A stretch of 64,000 nucleotides of DNA from Oceanobacillus arenosus (GCF_003369575.1 NZ_PIOC01000021.1:19969-83968); one strand, 5' to 3'. Positions 53,310-62,790 are shown, counted from the first letter of the stretch. Translations and numbers: made by a program. The notes: a model not told the origin generated them from the letters alone.

Positions 53310-53711
53310 ATGTCCCCACATTCCTGTGTTAAAATTAGAAAAGAATGGGATATCGTCAGTGCTAGGCAGCTCGGTAGAGAAATGGCAAAAAAACTGGGGT
53401 TTAGTACGGTTGACCAGGCTAGGATAGCAACAGCGGTATCAGAACTTGCTCGGAATATTTATCTATATGCGGAAGAAGGTCAGATTTGTTTTGAAGTATT
53501 TGAAACAATTGAGCGTAAAGGGCTAAGAATGGGTGCATTTGATACAGGGCCAGGTATAACAGATATTAGTCAAGTAATGCAAGATGGCTATACCACTTCC
53601 GGTGGTCTTGGAGCGGGACTTCCAGGTGTTAAAAGATTAATGGATGAATTCGATATACAGTCTGAAATTGGACAGGGAACACAGATCAAAACAGTCAAAT
53701 GGGTTCGTTAA
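53310..53711 (+). CDS. rsbT: Switch kinase RsbT
   Basis: A 133-residue GHKL-type serine kinase. ATP-lid boxes are visible: VSELARNIYLYA (N box), FDTGPGITD (G1) and GGLGAGLPGVKRLMDEF (G2). After stress it phosphorylates RsbR and RsbS, leaves the stressosome and activates RsbU. ATG 53310 lies 2 bases after the rsbS stop with TTGGGGGT as binding site. Confidence 0.94.
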   Translation: MSPHSCVKIRKEWDIVSARQLGREMAKKLGFSTVDQARIATAVSELARNIYLYAEEGQICFEVFETIERKGLRMGAFDTGPGITDISQVMQDGYTTSGGLGAGLPGVKRLMDEFDIQSEIGQGTQIKTVKWVR

Positions 53712-53810
53712 TATCTCCTTCAAAATAAATAATACTAGAGAATAGCTATATTCTACGATATATTCCATACGATTAAGCAACATCACCGCCAATATACTAG
53801 GAGGTTTTTT

Positions 53811-54824
53811 ATGGATAAAATTGTTGACTTAGATATCGCACATTATAAAACACTACTGAAAAAATATATAGTAACCCAGGATGAACAATCTCTGTATGGT
53901 GTAGAACTAGTTAGTAAATCTTTCATTAAAAATAATATACTCCCAGAGGAAATTATAAGTTTACACATTCAAGCATTGGGCGAATTATACCCAGATATAA
54001 ACCTCGATGTGAAGCATTCCATGGACTTTCTTCTAGAAGCAATGATTTCTTATGGACTTGCACTACAGGAGGTGCAAATATTACGAGAAGAGCAGTTTGC
54101 GCTTAAGTCAGAAATATCGGTAGCAGCTAGCATGCAGGATACACTTCTAGGAACAACCATTCCAGATGTTAGTGGCTTAGATATTGGAGTTATTAGTATT
54201 CCCGCGAATCAATTGAATGGTGACTATCATCATTTTGTAAAAGGAAATGATGGTTCTATTGGCATCGCGATGGCCGATGTAATTGGCAAGGGAATACCTG
54301 CTGCATTATGTATGTCGATGATCAAATATGCAATTGATAGTTACCCAGAGGATAAGATGAGCCCGAAGATGATTTTAAAGAATCTCAATCGGGTGGTTGA
54401 GAGAAATGTAGATCCTAGTATGTTTATTACGATGATTTATTCGCAATACCTTCCTTCAGAAAGTAAACTTATGTACGCCTCGGCTGGACATGAGCCCGGC
54501 TTCTATTATAATGCTGCGAAGGGCACTTTTGAAGAAATAGAGACAGAAGGATTAATATTAGGAGTATTACCGGATACCGATTACAAACAATATGAGTTAG
54601 AAATCCATGACCAGGATATGGTGATTTTTCTAACAGATGGTGTGACCGAGTGTAGGGATGGAGAACGATTTATTGAAACAGAGGAAGTACTAAATGTGAT
54701 TACTGAGTATATCCATTTACCAGCACAGGAACTAGTAACGAATGTATACAAGCATTTTGAGCGATTACAAAACTTTCAATTACGAGATGACTTTACGTTA
54801 CTTATTTTACGAAAAGAGGTTTAA
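53811..54824 (+). CDS. rsbU: RsbV phosphatase RsbU
   Basis: A 337-residue PP2C-like phosphatase with an N-terminal RsbT-binding four-helix domain (~1-85) and a C-terminal catalytic domain (VAASMQDTLL linker, GDYHHFVKGNDG, IAMADVIGKGIPAAL, YASAGHEPGF, FLTDGVTE). It dephosphorylates RsbV-P when bound by RsbT. AGGAGG lies before ATG 53811. A 99-base gap follows rsbT, longer than elsewhere in the operon. Its last codons hold the sigma-B promoter -35. Confidence 0.93.
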   Translation: MDKIVDLDIAHYKTLLKKYIVTQDEQSLYGVELVSKSFIKNNILPEEIISLHIQALGELYPDINLDVKHSMDFLLEAMISYGLALQEVQILREEQFALKSEISVAASMQDTLLGTTIPDVSGLDIGVISIPANQLNGDYHHFVKGNDGSIGIAMADVIGKGIPAALCMSMIKYAIDSYPEDKMSPKMILKNLNRVVERNVDPSMFITMIYSQYLPSESKLMYASAGHEPGFYYNAAKGTFEEIETEGLILGVLPDTDYKQYELEIHDQDMVIFLTDGVTECRDGERFIETEEVLNVITEYIHLPAQELVTNVYKHFERLQNFQLRDDFTLLILRKEV

Positions 54825-54844
54825 GCTTCGTAACAATTGGGTAA
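54819..54844 (+). promoter_or_regulatory. Internal sigma-B promoter before rsbV
   Basis: GTTTAA (54819-54824), 14 bases, GGGTAA (54839-54844), against the sigma-B consensus GTTTAA-N12-15-GGGTAT. The -35 includes the rsbU stop codon. It gives autocatalytic expression of rsbV-rsbW-sigB-rsbX. Confidence 0.9.
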
Positions 54845-54925
54845 ATGGATGTTATGAGAATGTAAAAAGTGGCTGCAGATGATGTGCATTTGACAGCAGT
54901 ATAGAATAGTCAGAGGGGGAGAATA

Positions 54926-55270
54926 ATGAACTTAAACGTGAATATTCATGAGGATATTGATAAATTTATTGTAAATTTATCTGGTGAAATCGATGCGTAT
55001 ACTGCGCCTGAATTAAAAGAGAATCTCTTACCATTGACTAAACAAGCTGGAAATGTTGTTGAAATCAACTTCGAAAATGTGGAGTATATGGACAGCACTG
55101 GTTTAGGTATCTTTGTTAGTGCACTGAAGTCTACGAAGGAAAATAAAAGCAGTATGAAATTAGTCAATTTACAAGAACGTATATTACGGTTGTTTAGAAT
55201 AACAGGATTGGATAAAATTATCGACATAGATACAACGATTCGAGGTGAAAGTGTTAATGGAAAACTTTGA
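54926..55270 (+). CDS. rsbV: Anti-anti-sigma factor RsbV
   Basis: A 114-residue STAS protein with the regulatory phospho-Ser57 in EYMDSTGLGIFVSAL. Unphosphorylated RsbV binds the anti-sigma factor RsbW and frees SigB. GAGGGGGAG precedes ATG 54926. It overlaps rsbW by 14 bases. Confidence 0.95.
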   Translation: MNLNVNIHEDIDKFIVNLSGEIDAYTAPELKENLLPLTKQAGNVVEINFENVEYMDSTGLGIFVSALKSTKENKSSMKLVNLQERILRLFRITGLDKIIDIDTTIRGESVNGKL

Positions 55271-55733
55271 TTTTATTGAGATGAAGATTCCGGCAAAGGC
55301 GGAATATATTGGTGTTATCCGCTTAAGTTTGTCTGGAATTGCCAATCGAATGGGATTTTCTTATGAGGATATCGAAGATCTTAAAGTATCCATTTCTGAA
55401 GCAATTACAAATGCAGTGACACACGCGTATCAGGAAGATGACCAAGGCGAAGTCACTATTGGCTTTGGTGTATATGAGAATAAACTTGAAATCATGGTTG
55501 CTGATCATGGTGGCAGTTTTAATATAAAAGAAGTTAAAGAGGAAATTGGACCATATGCAGGTAATGAAGCAGTTGAAGATTTAAGAGAAGGTGGCTTTGG
55601 TCTGTTTTTAATTAATGTATTAATGGATGAAGTGCGTATTAATAATAATTATGGTGTCATAGTGCTAATGACGAAGTATTTATACGAAGCTGAGGTGGAT
55701 GTGGATGACAACCAAATCTCAACCCCACAATAA
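55257..55733 (+). CDS. rsbW: Anti-sigma-B factor and kinase RsbW
   Basis: A 158-residue GHKL serine kinase that binds SigB or phosphorylates RsbV. N box SISEAITNAVTHAYQ, G1 MVADHGGSF, G2 REGGFGLFLINVLMDEV. ATG 55257 is 9 bases after GAGGTG within the end of rsbV; a GTG four codons earlier overlaps that site. It overlaps sigB by 29 bases, which couples kinase and sigma factor production. Confidence 0.95.
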   Translation: MENFDFIEMKIPAKAEYIGVIRLSLSGIANRMGFSYEDIEDLKVSISEAITNAVTHAYQEDDQGEVTIGFGVYENKLEIMVADHGGSFNIKEVKEEIGPYAGNEAVEDLREGGFGLFLINVLMDEVRINNNYGVIVLMTKYLYEAEVDVDDNQISTPQ

Positions 55734-56496
55734 AGGAAGAGATGAGGTTTACCAATGGATTGAATTTCTACAAAGAGAGCCAACAGATGAAGCAGTACAA
55801 GAGAAGATTGTACTTACATATAAAAATCTTGTAGAATCAATTGCTAGGAAATATTCAAGAAATGGTATGATTCATGAGGATCTAGTACAGGTAGGTATGA
55901 TTGGATTACTAGCAGCAGTTAGAAGATATGATGCATCATTTGGTAAATCCTTTGAATCCTTTGCTGTTCCAACCATTATTGGGGAAATAAAACGATTCAT
56001 TCGTGATAAAACCTGGAGTGTTCATGTACCAAGACGCATTAAAGAATTAGGACCGAAGATAAAAAGGGCTGTAGATGAATTAACAACAGAGAATCAAAAA
56101 TCTCCTACAATCAAGGAAATAGCAGACCATCTTGAAGCATCAGAAGAAGATATCTTAGAAACAATGGAAATGAGCAAAAGCTATAAAGCCCTTTCAGTCG
56201 ATCGTAAAGTTGAAGGAGATTCCGATGGTGGTACGGTTGCCATCTTGGATGTGGTTGGAAATGAGGAGCAGGGCTACGATAATGTAGATCAAAAAATTAT
56301 TCTTGAAAAGATTCTTCCTATCCTATCTGAGCGCGAACAACAAATTTTAAAATATACCTATTTTGAAAATTTGAGTCAGAAAGAAACGGGCGAAATACTT
56401 GGCATCTCGCAAATGCATGTCTCACGTTTGCAGCGGCGTTCACTACGCAAGCTTAGGGAAGCAATTCAGTCCGAGAGCACGGAGGTTTTTGATTGA
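55705..56496 (+). CDS. sigB: RNA polymerase sigma factor SigB
   Basis: A 263-residue sigma-70-family factor of the general stress response. Region 2 (RKYSRNGMIHEDLVQVGMIGLLAAVRRYD-type segment, SFESFAVPTIIGEIKRFIRD), region 3 (KSPTIKEIADHLEAS) and region 4 (LSEREQQILKYTYFENLSQKE, ISQMHVSRLQRRSLRKLRE) are complete. ATG 55705 is 6 bases after GAGGTGG; ATG 55699 abuts it. Overlaps both rsbW and rsbX. Confidence 0.96.
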   Translation: MTTKSQPHNKGRDEVYQWIEFLQREPTDEAVQEKIVLTYKNLVESIARKYSRNGMIHEDLVQVGMIGLLAAVRRYDASFGKSFESFAVPTIIGEIKRFIRDKTWSVHVPRRIKELGPKIKRAVDELTTENQKSPTIKEIADHLEASEEDILETMEMSKSYKALSVDRKVEGDSDGGTVAILDVVGNEEQGYDNVDQKIILEKILPILSEREQQILKYTYFENLSQKETGEILGISQMHVSRLQRRSLRKLREAIQSESTEVFD

Positions 56497-57089
56497 ATAT
56501 ACATCAGAAGGTAGATGTTTCTGTATTCCAAAAGGCTAAAAAAGGAAATTATTGCTGTGGCGACAGTTATTTCTATGCAGAATCAGACACGGAGTTCATT
56601 TGTGCAGTTGCAGATGGTTTAGGTAATGGTGAATTTGCTAAGGAATCCTCACAGATAGTGATTGATATTATTAAAGAAAATATCAATATTTCTGTTGAGC
56701 AGTTAGTAAAGCTTTGTAATAAAAGGTTGCAAGGAAAACGTGGTGCCGTGCTTGGTATTTTGAAGATCAATTTCAAAGAACGGATGTATACCTTCTCTTC
56801 GATTGGAAATATCGGGGTAATCTCTATTATGAACAATAAAAAGAAGAAACGTAATATCCCGAATACAGGTTATTTAGCGGGAATTAAACGAACCTTTAAA
56901 GTTGAAAGAGGAAATCTTGAACCCGGAATGTGTTTCATTATGTTTTCTGATGGAGTATCAGATAAAGAGCTCTCACAGGATTACTTTACCTATGATGATG
57001 TCCATCGAATCACGGACACATTCGCACTGAAAAGCTTTGAAGCTAGAGATGATGATACGACATTGATCGTGATGCGATATGATGCATGA
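56493..57089 (+). CDS. rsbX: Feedback phosphatase RsbX
   Basis: A 198-residue PP2C-type phosphatase. Metal/catalytic motifs: GDSYFYAES, AVADGLGNGEFAKESS, SSIGNIGVISI, FSDGVSDKEL and ARDDDTTLIVM. It removes phosphate from RsbS and RsbR and resets the stressosome. TTG 56493 overlaps the sigB stop by 4 bases, with GGAGG upstream. Last gene of the operon. Confidence 0.93.
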   Translation: MNIHQKVDVSVFQKAKKGNYCCGDSYFYAESDTEFICAVADGLGNGEFAKESSQIVIDIIKENINISVEQLVKLCNKRLQGKRGAVLGILKINFKERMYTFSSIGNIGVISIMNNKKKKRNIPNTGYLAGIKRTFKVERGNLEPGMCFIMFSDGVSDKELSQDYFTYDDVHRITDTFALKSFEARDDDTTLIVMRYDA

Positions 57090-57121
57090 GGTAGTTCATT
57101 CGGGCTGGAACAGGCTTGTGA

Positions 57122-57160
57122 GAAAAGGGCGGCACTTCATTCTGTGCCGTCCTTTTCTTA
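57122..57160 (+). terminator. Terminator of the sigma-B operon
   Basis: GAAAAGG-G-CGGCAC pairs with GTGCCG-T-CCTTTTC, loop TTCATTCT, then TTAT. Confidence 0.88.
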
Positions 57161-57182
57161 TATCCTGAGCGATAGTAAAAGT

Positions 57183-57404
57183 TGATGTAAAATCAGGCCA
57201 GTGGTTGCTGTCCACACAAAAGGTTACATTCCAACACTTCAATCAACTTCGATAGTGAGTGGTAAGTTACTCTTTTTAGATGCTTTTGAACAATCCCAGC
57301 GAAAGAAATACACGAAGACTCAAGCTCCCCGCGGAAAGCGTAGTGTATTTCTGTAGCGATCAGCCTGAGAGCCTAAAGCACTAAACTAGTCTGCAGTTTA
57401 TATA
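57183..57404 (-). repeat. Dispersed MITE-like element, copy R5, internally deleted
   Basis: Orientation as R2. It matches R3 almost base for base over its full length, but about 62 bases are missing at the hairpin apex: GAAGACTC is joined directly to AAGCTCCCCGCGG. The outer arms GAAATACAC/GTGTATTTC remain. It fills most of the gap between rsbX and tex. Confidence 0.82.
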
Positions 57405-57495
57405 AACATCCAATCATACTAAGGGCCCCTATGAGAAATTATGAAACAAAACATTTTTTTGATAAAATAAAGGAGTAATTAAAGGAGGAAAAACA

Positions 57496-59667
57496 GTGGT
57501 AGCAGAATTAAATCAGGATTTGATTGGCTGGGTTGCAAAAGAAACCGAAGTAAAAGCCAGTACCGTCAAAACAGTAATCGGATTATTAGACGAAGGAAAT
57601 ACGGTTCCTTTTATTGCCCGATATCGGAAGGAAATGACGGGTGGATTAGACGAGGTTCAAATAAAATCGGTTCAAGACAAATGGCATTATGCTGTTAATC
57701 TTAATGATAGAAAACAAGAAGTATTACGGATAATTGATGAACAAGGAAAATTAACGGAAGAACTTCAGCGTGAGATTATTGGTGCGACACAATTACAACG
57801 AGTTGAAGATCTTTATCGACCATATAAACAAAAGCGAAGAACGAAAGCGACGATTGCCAAAGAAAAAGGTTTGGAACCATTGGCTGAACTTATCTGGCAA
57901 CAAGAAATAATGAATCTAGAACTGGAAGCTGAAAAGTACTTCAGTGAAGAGTATGAATTACATACAATAGAAGATGTCCTAGCTGGTGTAAACGATATTA
58001 TCGCGGAGTGGATTTCCGATAATGCGGAATACCGCGATTATATTCGTGAGGAAACTTTTAAGCGTGGGGTAATTCGTTCAGAGGTGAAGAATGAGGAAAA
58101 GGACGAGAAGCATGTGTATGAAATGTACTACGAATACCATGAGGCAGTTCGTTCACTCGTTTCACATCGAATATTAGCACTCAATCGTGGGGAGAAGGAA
58201 GAAGTATTAAAGGTTACCATTGAACCGCCAATCGATCGTATAAATGATTACTTGCAGAAAAAAGTAGTGAAAAAAGCGTCAACTGGCAAAATCGTGGAGC
58301 TATTATATGATGCGATCGAGGATAGCTATAAACGTCTAATTCAGCCCTCGATTGAAAGGGAGATTCGCAATAGCTTAACAGAAAAAGGGGAAGAACAGGC
58401 AATTGATGTCTTCTCGGTAAATCTTAAGAACTTGCTACTTCAGCCTCCATTAAAAGGAAAAACAATTCTGGGGGTTGATCCAGCATTTCGGACAGGATGT
58501 AAGTTAGCTGTTATCGATGAAACTGGAAAGGTTCTCCATGTTGGTGTCATGTATCCAACCGCACCGAAAAATGATATTGCTGGATCAGAGAAAATCGTCA
58601 AGGAATTAGTGGAGAAATATGGTGTTGAACTGATTGCAATTGGGAATGGGACTGCATCACGGGAAACAGAGCATTTCATTTCTGATGTGATCGCAAATCA
58701 TTCGTTGAATATTCCTTACATCATCGTGAATGAAGCTGGTGCAAGTGTTTATTCAGCATCAGAGTTAGCAAGAGAGGAGTTCCCAGATTTACAGGTTGAA
58801 CAAAGAAGTGCTGCTTCCATCGCTCGTCGGGTGCAGGATCCATTGGCAGAGCTGGTTAAAATTGATCCAAAATCAATTGGTGTTGGTCAATACCAGCATG
58901 ATGTAAGTCAGAGGGCATTAAATGAATCCTTAACCTTTGTCGTTGAGACTGCGGTAAACCAAGTAGGTGTTAATGTAAATACTGCTTCTTCCTCACTTCT
59001 GCAATATGTAGCAGGTTTAAGTAAGACCGTAGCGAATAATATTGTGAAAAAGCGGAATGAGGAAGGGAAATTTATAAATCGTAAACAATTGAAGAAAATT
59101 CCACGACTTGGTGCAAAGACTTATGAGCAAGGGATTGGTTTCTTACGAATTGTTGATGGCGAACATCCACTTGACCGAACACCAATCCATCCAGAGAGCT
59201 ATCAAACTACGGAAAGTCTTTTGAAAATGATGGATTGTAAGCTTTCAGATATAGGCTCAGCTAAGCTTCGTGAAAAAACCATTACTTATGATAAGCAAGA
59301 GCTTGCTGCGAAGTTAGAAATCGGGGTGCCAACATTAATCGATATACTTGATGCGTTAAGCCGCCCAGAAAGAGACCCGCGGGATGATTTTCCACAGCCA
59401 TTGTTAAAGCAAAATGTATTGTCATTGGAAGACTTAAAGCCTGGTATGGAAATGCAAGGTACAGTAAGAAATGTTGTTGATTTTGGAGTGTTCGTCGATA
59501 TTGGTGTGAAACAAGATGGCCTTGTTCATATCTCGAAGATGGCGAACAAGTTTGTAAAGCACCCAATGGATGTTGCGTCTGTTGGCGATGTTGTAACAGT
59601 GTGGGTCGAGAATATTGATGCAGATAAAGGCAGAATTGCATTATCTATGATACAGAATGAGAAATAA
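57496..59667 (+). CDS. tex: Tex-family RNA-binding transcription accessory protein
   Basis: A 723-residue protein (B. subtilis YdcI). Tex N-terminal domain (GNTVPFIARYRKEMTGGLDE), the YqgF-like nuclease fold (ILGVDPAFRTGCKLAVID), helix-hairpin-helix motifs (VNVNTASSSLLQYVAGLS; LKKIPRLGAKTYEQGIGFLRI) and a C-terminal S1 domain (MEMQGTVRNVVDFGVFVDIGV). It binds RNA and affects transcription and RNA stability. GTG 57496 follows AAAGGAGGAAAAACA. Monocistronic. Confidence 0.95.
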   Translation: MVAELNQDLIGWVAKETEVKASTVKTVIGLLDEGNTVPFIARYRKEMTGGLDEVQIKSVQDKWHYAVNLNDRKQEVLRIIDEQGKLTEELQREIIGATQLQRVEDLYRPYKQKRRTKATIAKEKGLEPLAELIWQQEIMNLELEAEKYFSEEYELHTIEDVLAGVNDIIAEWISDNAEYRDYIREETFKRGVIRSEVKNEEKDEKHVYEMYYEYHEAVRSLVSHRILALNRGEKEEVLKVTIEPPIDRINDYLQKKVVKKASTGKIVELLYDAIEDSYKRLIQPSIEREIRNSLTEKGEEQAIDVFSVNLKNLLLQPPLKGKTILGVDPAFRTGCKLAVIDETGKVLHVGVMYPTAPKNDIAGSEKIVKELVEKYGVELIAIGNGTASRETEHFISDVIANHSLNIPYIIVNEAGASVYSASELAREEFPDLQVEQRSAASIARRVQDPLAELVKIDPKSIGVGQYQHDVSQRALNESLTFVVETAVNQVGVNVNTASSSLLQYVAGLSKTVANNIVKKRNEEGKFINRKQLKKIPRLGAKTYEQGIGFLRIVDGEHPLDRTPIHPESYQTTESLLKMMDCKLSDIGSAKLREKTITYDKQELAAKLEIGVPTLIDILDALSRPERDPRDDFPQPLLKQNVLSLEDLKPGMEMQGTVRNVVDFGVFVDIGVKQDGLVHISKMANKFVKHPMDVASVGDVVTVWVENIDADKGRIALSMIQNEK

Positions 59668-59713
59668 CAAAAAGGCGCTTCCCAAGTGTTAAAACTAGGG
59701 AAGCGCCTTTTGC
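59668..59713. terminator. Bidirectional terminator between tex and katA
   Basis: AAAAAGGCGCTTCCC pairs with GGGAAGCGCCTTTT; A and T runs on the two sides. Confidence 0.9.
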
Positions 59714-59719
59714 TAAAAA

Positions 59720-61201
59720 TTATTCTTTGTCGCTTGCTGCTTCTACTTCACTAAGTGAAATGCCAAGTGCTTTTGCAACACCTTCACCGTAAGCTGGATC
59801 TGCTTTATAGCAGTTATTGATATGGCGAAGTTGAATTTCTTTTGTTGTTCCTTGCATATTACGTGCAGTGTTTTCGAATAATCTTTGTTGTGCTTCCGGG
59901 CTTTGTAGTCTGAACAATTTACCTGGTTGCTCATAGTAAAGATCATCATCTTCACGGAAGTTCCAATAGTTAGCATCGCCACCAAGGTCGAGTGTTGGCT
60001 CTTGATGTTCTTTACTATCTTCCCATTCGCCGTAGCTGTTAGGGCTATAAGAAACTTTACCGCCAGCTGGATGAATGCGCATTGCACCATCTCGGTGGTA
60101 TGGATGGAAGTTCTTCACATTCTTCGGATAGTTAACAGGGATTTGCCAATGGTTTACACCTAGACGGTAACGTTGTGCATCACCATATGAGAATAGACGT
60201 CCTTGTAACATTTTATCAGGTGAGAAACCAATACCAGGAACAATATTAGTAGGAGCGAACGCAGCTTGTTCCACTTCTTCAAAATAGTTTTCTGGATTAC
60301 GGTTAAGTTCTAATTCCCCAACTTCGATTAGAGGGAAGTCACCTTTATACCATACTTTTGTTAAATCGAATGGGTTATAAGGCATATTCTTTGCTTGCTC
60401 ATCAGTCATTACTTGGATGTACATTTTCCATTTAGGGAAGTTGCCTTTTTCGATATTTTCAAATAGGTCTCGTTGGCTACTCTCACGATCTTGACCAACT
60501 AAAACTTCTGCCTCTTGGTCTGTTAAGTTTTCGATACCTTGTTCTGTGTAAAAATGGAATTTAACCCAAACACGTTCATTGTCTGCGTTAATCATGCTAT
60601 ATGCATGGCTTCCGAATAAGTTCATATGTCTAAATCCGTTTGGAATTCCGCGATCACTCATTACGATTGTTACTTGATGTAATGCTTCAGGAAGACTTGA
60701 CCAGAAATCCCAGTTAGATTGAGGATTATGCATGTTTGTTTTTGGATCACGTTTAACAACATGGTTTAAATCAGGGAAACGTTTAGGATCGCGCATGAAG
60801 AATACTGGAGTATTATTTCCAACTAAATCCCAGTTACCTTCCTCTGTATAGAATTTCAATGCTGCACCACGAATATCGCGTTCTGCCTCAGCAGCACCAC
60901 GTTCACCAGCAACAGTTGAAAAACGAGCAAACATGTCGGTTTTCTTACCAACTTCAGAGAAAACTTTAGCTTTCGTATATTTTGTAATGTCGTTTGTGAT
61001 GGTTAAAGTACCATATGCACCAGAACCTTTCGCATGCATACGACGTTCTGGAATTACTTCTCTATCAAAATGTGCTAGTTTCTCCAAGAACCAAAAGTCC
61101 TCCATCAATAATGGACCTCTAGGACCTGCAGTCTTTGAATCATCATCATTAGGCACTGGAGCACCAAAAGCGGTCGTCATTTTCTTGTTATTTTCGCTCA
61201 T
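59720..61201 (-). CDS. katA: Haem catalase, clade 3 small subunit type
   Basis: A 493-residue monofunctional catalase that splits hydrogen peroxide. Active-site His56 ([12 protein letters not shown]), Asn129 ([14 protein letters not shown]) and the haem-ligand Tyr339 ([14 protein letters not shown]) are present; the small-subunit length fits KatA. GGAGGGAATAA precedes ATG 61201. Two PerR-box-like sites lie just upstream, so peroxide induction is likely. It is inserted between tex and sprT compared with the B. subtilis order. Confidence 0.94.
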   Translation of the reverse strand: MSENNKKMTTAFGAPVPNDDDSKTAGPRGPLLMEDFWFLEKLAHFDREVIPERRMHAKGSGAYGTLTITNDITKYTKAKVFSEVGKKTDMFARFSTVAGERGAAEAERDIRGAALKFYTEEGNWDLVGNNTPVFFMRDPKRFPDLNHVVKRDPKTNMHNPQSNWDFWSSLPEALHQVTIVMSDRGIPNGFRHMNLFGSHAYSMINADNERVWVKFHFYTEQGIENLTDQEAEVLVGQDRESSQRDLFENIEKGNFPKWKMYIQVMTDEQAKNMPYNPFDLTKVWYKGDFPLIEVGELELNRNPENYFEEVEQAAFAPTNIVPGIGFSPDKMLQGRLFSYGDAQRYRLGVNHWQIPVNYPKNVKNFHPYHRDGAMRIHPAGGKVSYSPNSYGEWEDSKEHQEPTLDLGGDANYWNFREDDDLYYEQPGKLFRLQSPEAQQRLFENTARNMQGTTKEIQLRHINNCYKADPAYGEGVAKALGISLSEVEAASDKE

Positions 61202-61227
61202 TAATTTATTCCCTCCTAAATTATAAA

Positions 61228-61242
61228 CTACAATTATTATAA
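61228..61242 (-). promoter_or_regulatory. Candidate PerR box 1
   Basis: CTACAATTATTATAA matches TTATAATnATTATAA at 12 of 14 defined positions, 27-41 bases before the katA start. Confidence 0.7.
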
Positions 61243-61253
61243 TAACATAGTAA

Positions 61254-61268
61254 TTATAATAATACTAT
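61254..61268 (-). promoter_or_regulatory. Candidate PerR box 2
   Basis: TTATAATAATACTAT matches the PerR consensus at 11 of 14 defined positions, 26 bases further upstream. Confidence 0.5.
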
Positions 61269-61730
61269 GATTATAGACTCATAGAATGGGTGTAAAGTTT
61301 GCTCTGATTGGGTTTCTTGTATAAGATAATGATATTAAAGTGAGGTGATTCTTAGCAATTGAATAGGAAAGTGTTCTTAACTAAAATATTAAATGATAAA
61401 ACTTGAGTAATTGATGGCGCTGATCTGTAAGAGTATACTAGGTAAAAAGGATTGAAGTATAGTGAAAGAAGAGACTTTGAAGTGTTAGTATTGCAACGTT
61501 ATAAGCTCATAATGTAATTATAAGATATACAAATTTAAAATCAATATTTATACCCTTGTAAAGAAAATTAAAGATTTCGTAGGATTCTAAGTAGAAGTAA
61601 TTTATTGATACCTATAATAGCCTTGTTTCATGTATAGGGATTAATGTAGAATATAGGGAGAAATATGTTAAAATGTAGGGGAATGGAAACAGTCCTTATT
61701 TTCATTATTATCTAGTTAGGAAGATATGAA
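61269..61730 (+). other. AT-rich intergenic region between katA and sprT
   Basis: No gene recognised. A GTGAGGTGATTC binding-site-like sequence at 61341 is followed by TTG and only 15 codons, possibly the start of a lost gene. Candidate promoter elements before sprT are weak. Confidence 0.4.
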
Positions 61731-62186
61731 ATGGATCCAATAAACAGACAGACGTTATATAATTTGGTTGATAAGCTTTCTGTAGAATTCTTTGATAAGC
61801 CATTTGAACATGATGTGGAATTTAATCATCGCTTAAGGACGACTGGTGGCAGATACATTCCTGCAAAGAAATTAATTCAATTAAACCCAAAGTATGTTAC
61901 GGAGATGGATAATAATGAGTTTATTGGCATCATTAAACATGAGTTATGTCATTATCACCTTCATATAGAAGGAAAAGGGTACAAGCATATTGATCCAGAA
62001 TTCAAAGTGCTATTAAGGAAGACAGGTTCACCGAGGCATTGCAAGCCGCTGCCTTCGCAAAAAAGAACATATCGATACCTATATAAATGTAAACAATGCA
62101 ATCAAGAATATAAACGAGTACGCCGAGTAGATTTAAACAAATATCGCTGTGGCAAATGCAATGGAAATTTGATAGAGCTTGCGTAA
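61731..62186 (+). CDS. sprT: SprT-like metalloprotease-fold protein (YdcK)
   Basis: A 151-residue SprT family protein. The zinc motif HELCHYH is near residue 66, and a C-terminal zinc ribbon is formed by CKQC and CGKC. Position after tex matches B. subtilis ydcK. ATG 61731 follows TAGGAAGAT. Biological role is unknown; eukaryotic SPRTN relatives cleave DNA-protein crosslinks. Confidence 0.88.
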   Translation: MDPINRQTLYNLVDKLSVEFFDKPFEHDVEFNHRLRTTGGRYIPAKKLIQLNPKYVTEMDNNEFIGIIKHELCHYHLHIEGKGYKHIDPEFKVLLRKTGSPRHCKPLPSQKRTYRYLYKCKQCNQEYKRVRRVDLNKYRCGKCNGNLIELA

Positions 62187-62275
62187 AAAATGTGGATATA
62201 GAAGGTAAGTTGTTAGCCATAATAGCCTTTAACTAAGGTGTTAAGCAGATTTGTGAATTTTTTATTAAAAATACA

Positions 62276-62304
62276 TTGACGAAAATTGTCATCCGTGGTA
62301 AATT
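62276..62304 (+). promoter_or_regulatory. Promoter upstream of the tRNA cluster, distal
   Basis: TTGACG (62276-62281), 17 bases, TAAATT (62299-62304). The next ~120 bases hold no supported gene, so it may drive a long tRNA leader or a small RNA. Confidence 0.5.
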
Positions 62305-62427
62305 AAATAAGCTATCAAATCTGATGGGGAAACTTAATCACGATGAAGAGGCATGTAAGTACATATGTAGTAATATGCGATTCAGAAATGAGCAAGAAAA
62401 AGGTAACAAGAAACTTTTAAAAAGATG

Positions 62428-62457
62428 TTGACAACACATTGGGAAACATGTTAAGAT
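62428..62457 (+). promoter_or_regulatory. Promoter of the first tRNA operon, proximal
   Basis: TTGACA (62428-62433), 18 bases, TAAGAT (62452-62457), 75 bases before tRNA-Asn. Confidence 0.65.
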
Positions 62458-62532
62458 ATTTCTCGTTGCTGTTAATTAGATTTTAACTTACAGCTTAAAG
62501 GTAATTTAAGTATTACTAACATATTTCACTAT

Positions 62533-62607
62533 TCCACAGTAGCTCAGTGGTAGAGCAATCGGCTGTTAACCGATCGGTCGTAGGTTCGAATCCTACCTGT
62601 GGAGCCA
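62533..62607 (+). tRNA. trnN: tRNA-Asn (GTT)
   Basis: Acceptor TCCACAG/CTGTGGA, anticodon GTT, TTCGAAT T-loop, CCA encoded. Confidence 0.95.
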
Positions 62608-62610
62608 TAT

Positions 62611-62701
62611 GGGGAAGTACTCAAGAGGCTGAAGAGGCGCCCCTGCTAAGGGTGTAGGTCGCGTAAGCGGCGCGAGGGTTCAAATCCCTCCTTCTCCGCC
62701 A
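62611..62701 (+). tRNA. trnS: tRNA-Ser (GCT)
   Basis: Acceptor GGGGAAG/CTTCTCC, anticodon GCT, long variable arm as in class II tRNAs, CCA encoded. Confidence 0.95.
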
Positions 62702-62718
62702 TATTTTATTTAGTGAAT

Positions 62719-62790
62719 GGCCCGTTGGTCAAGCGGTTAAGACACCGCCCTTTCACGGCGGTATCACGGGTTCGAATCCCGTACGGGTCA
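62719..62790 (+). tRNA. trnE: tRNA-Glu (TTC)
   Basis: Acceptor GGCCCGT/ACGGGTC, anticodon TTC. CCA is not encoded (discriminator A, then TCT). Confidence 0.94.

Noticed and set aside
62323..62430. A 35-codon ATG frame before the tRNA cluster
   Set aside because: No ribosome binding site, and its end overlaps a promoter -35.
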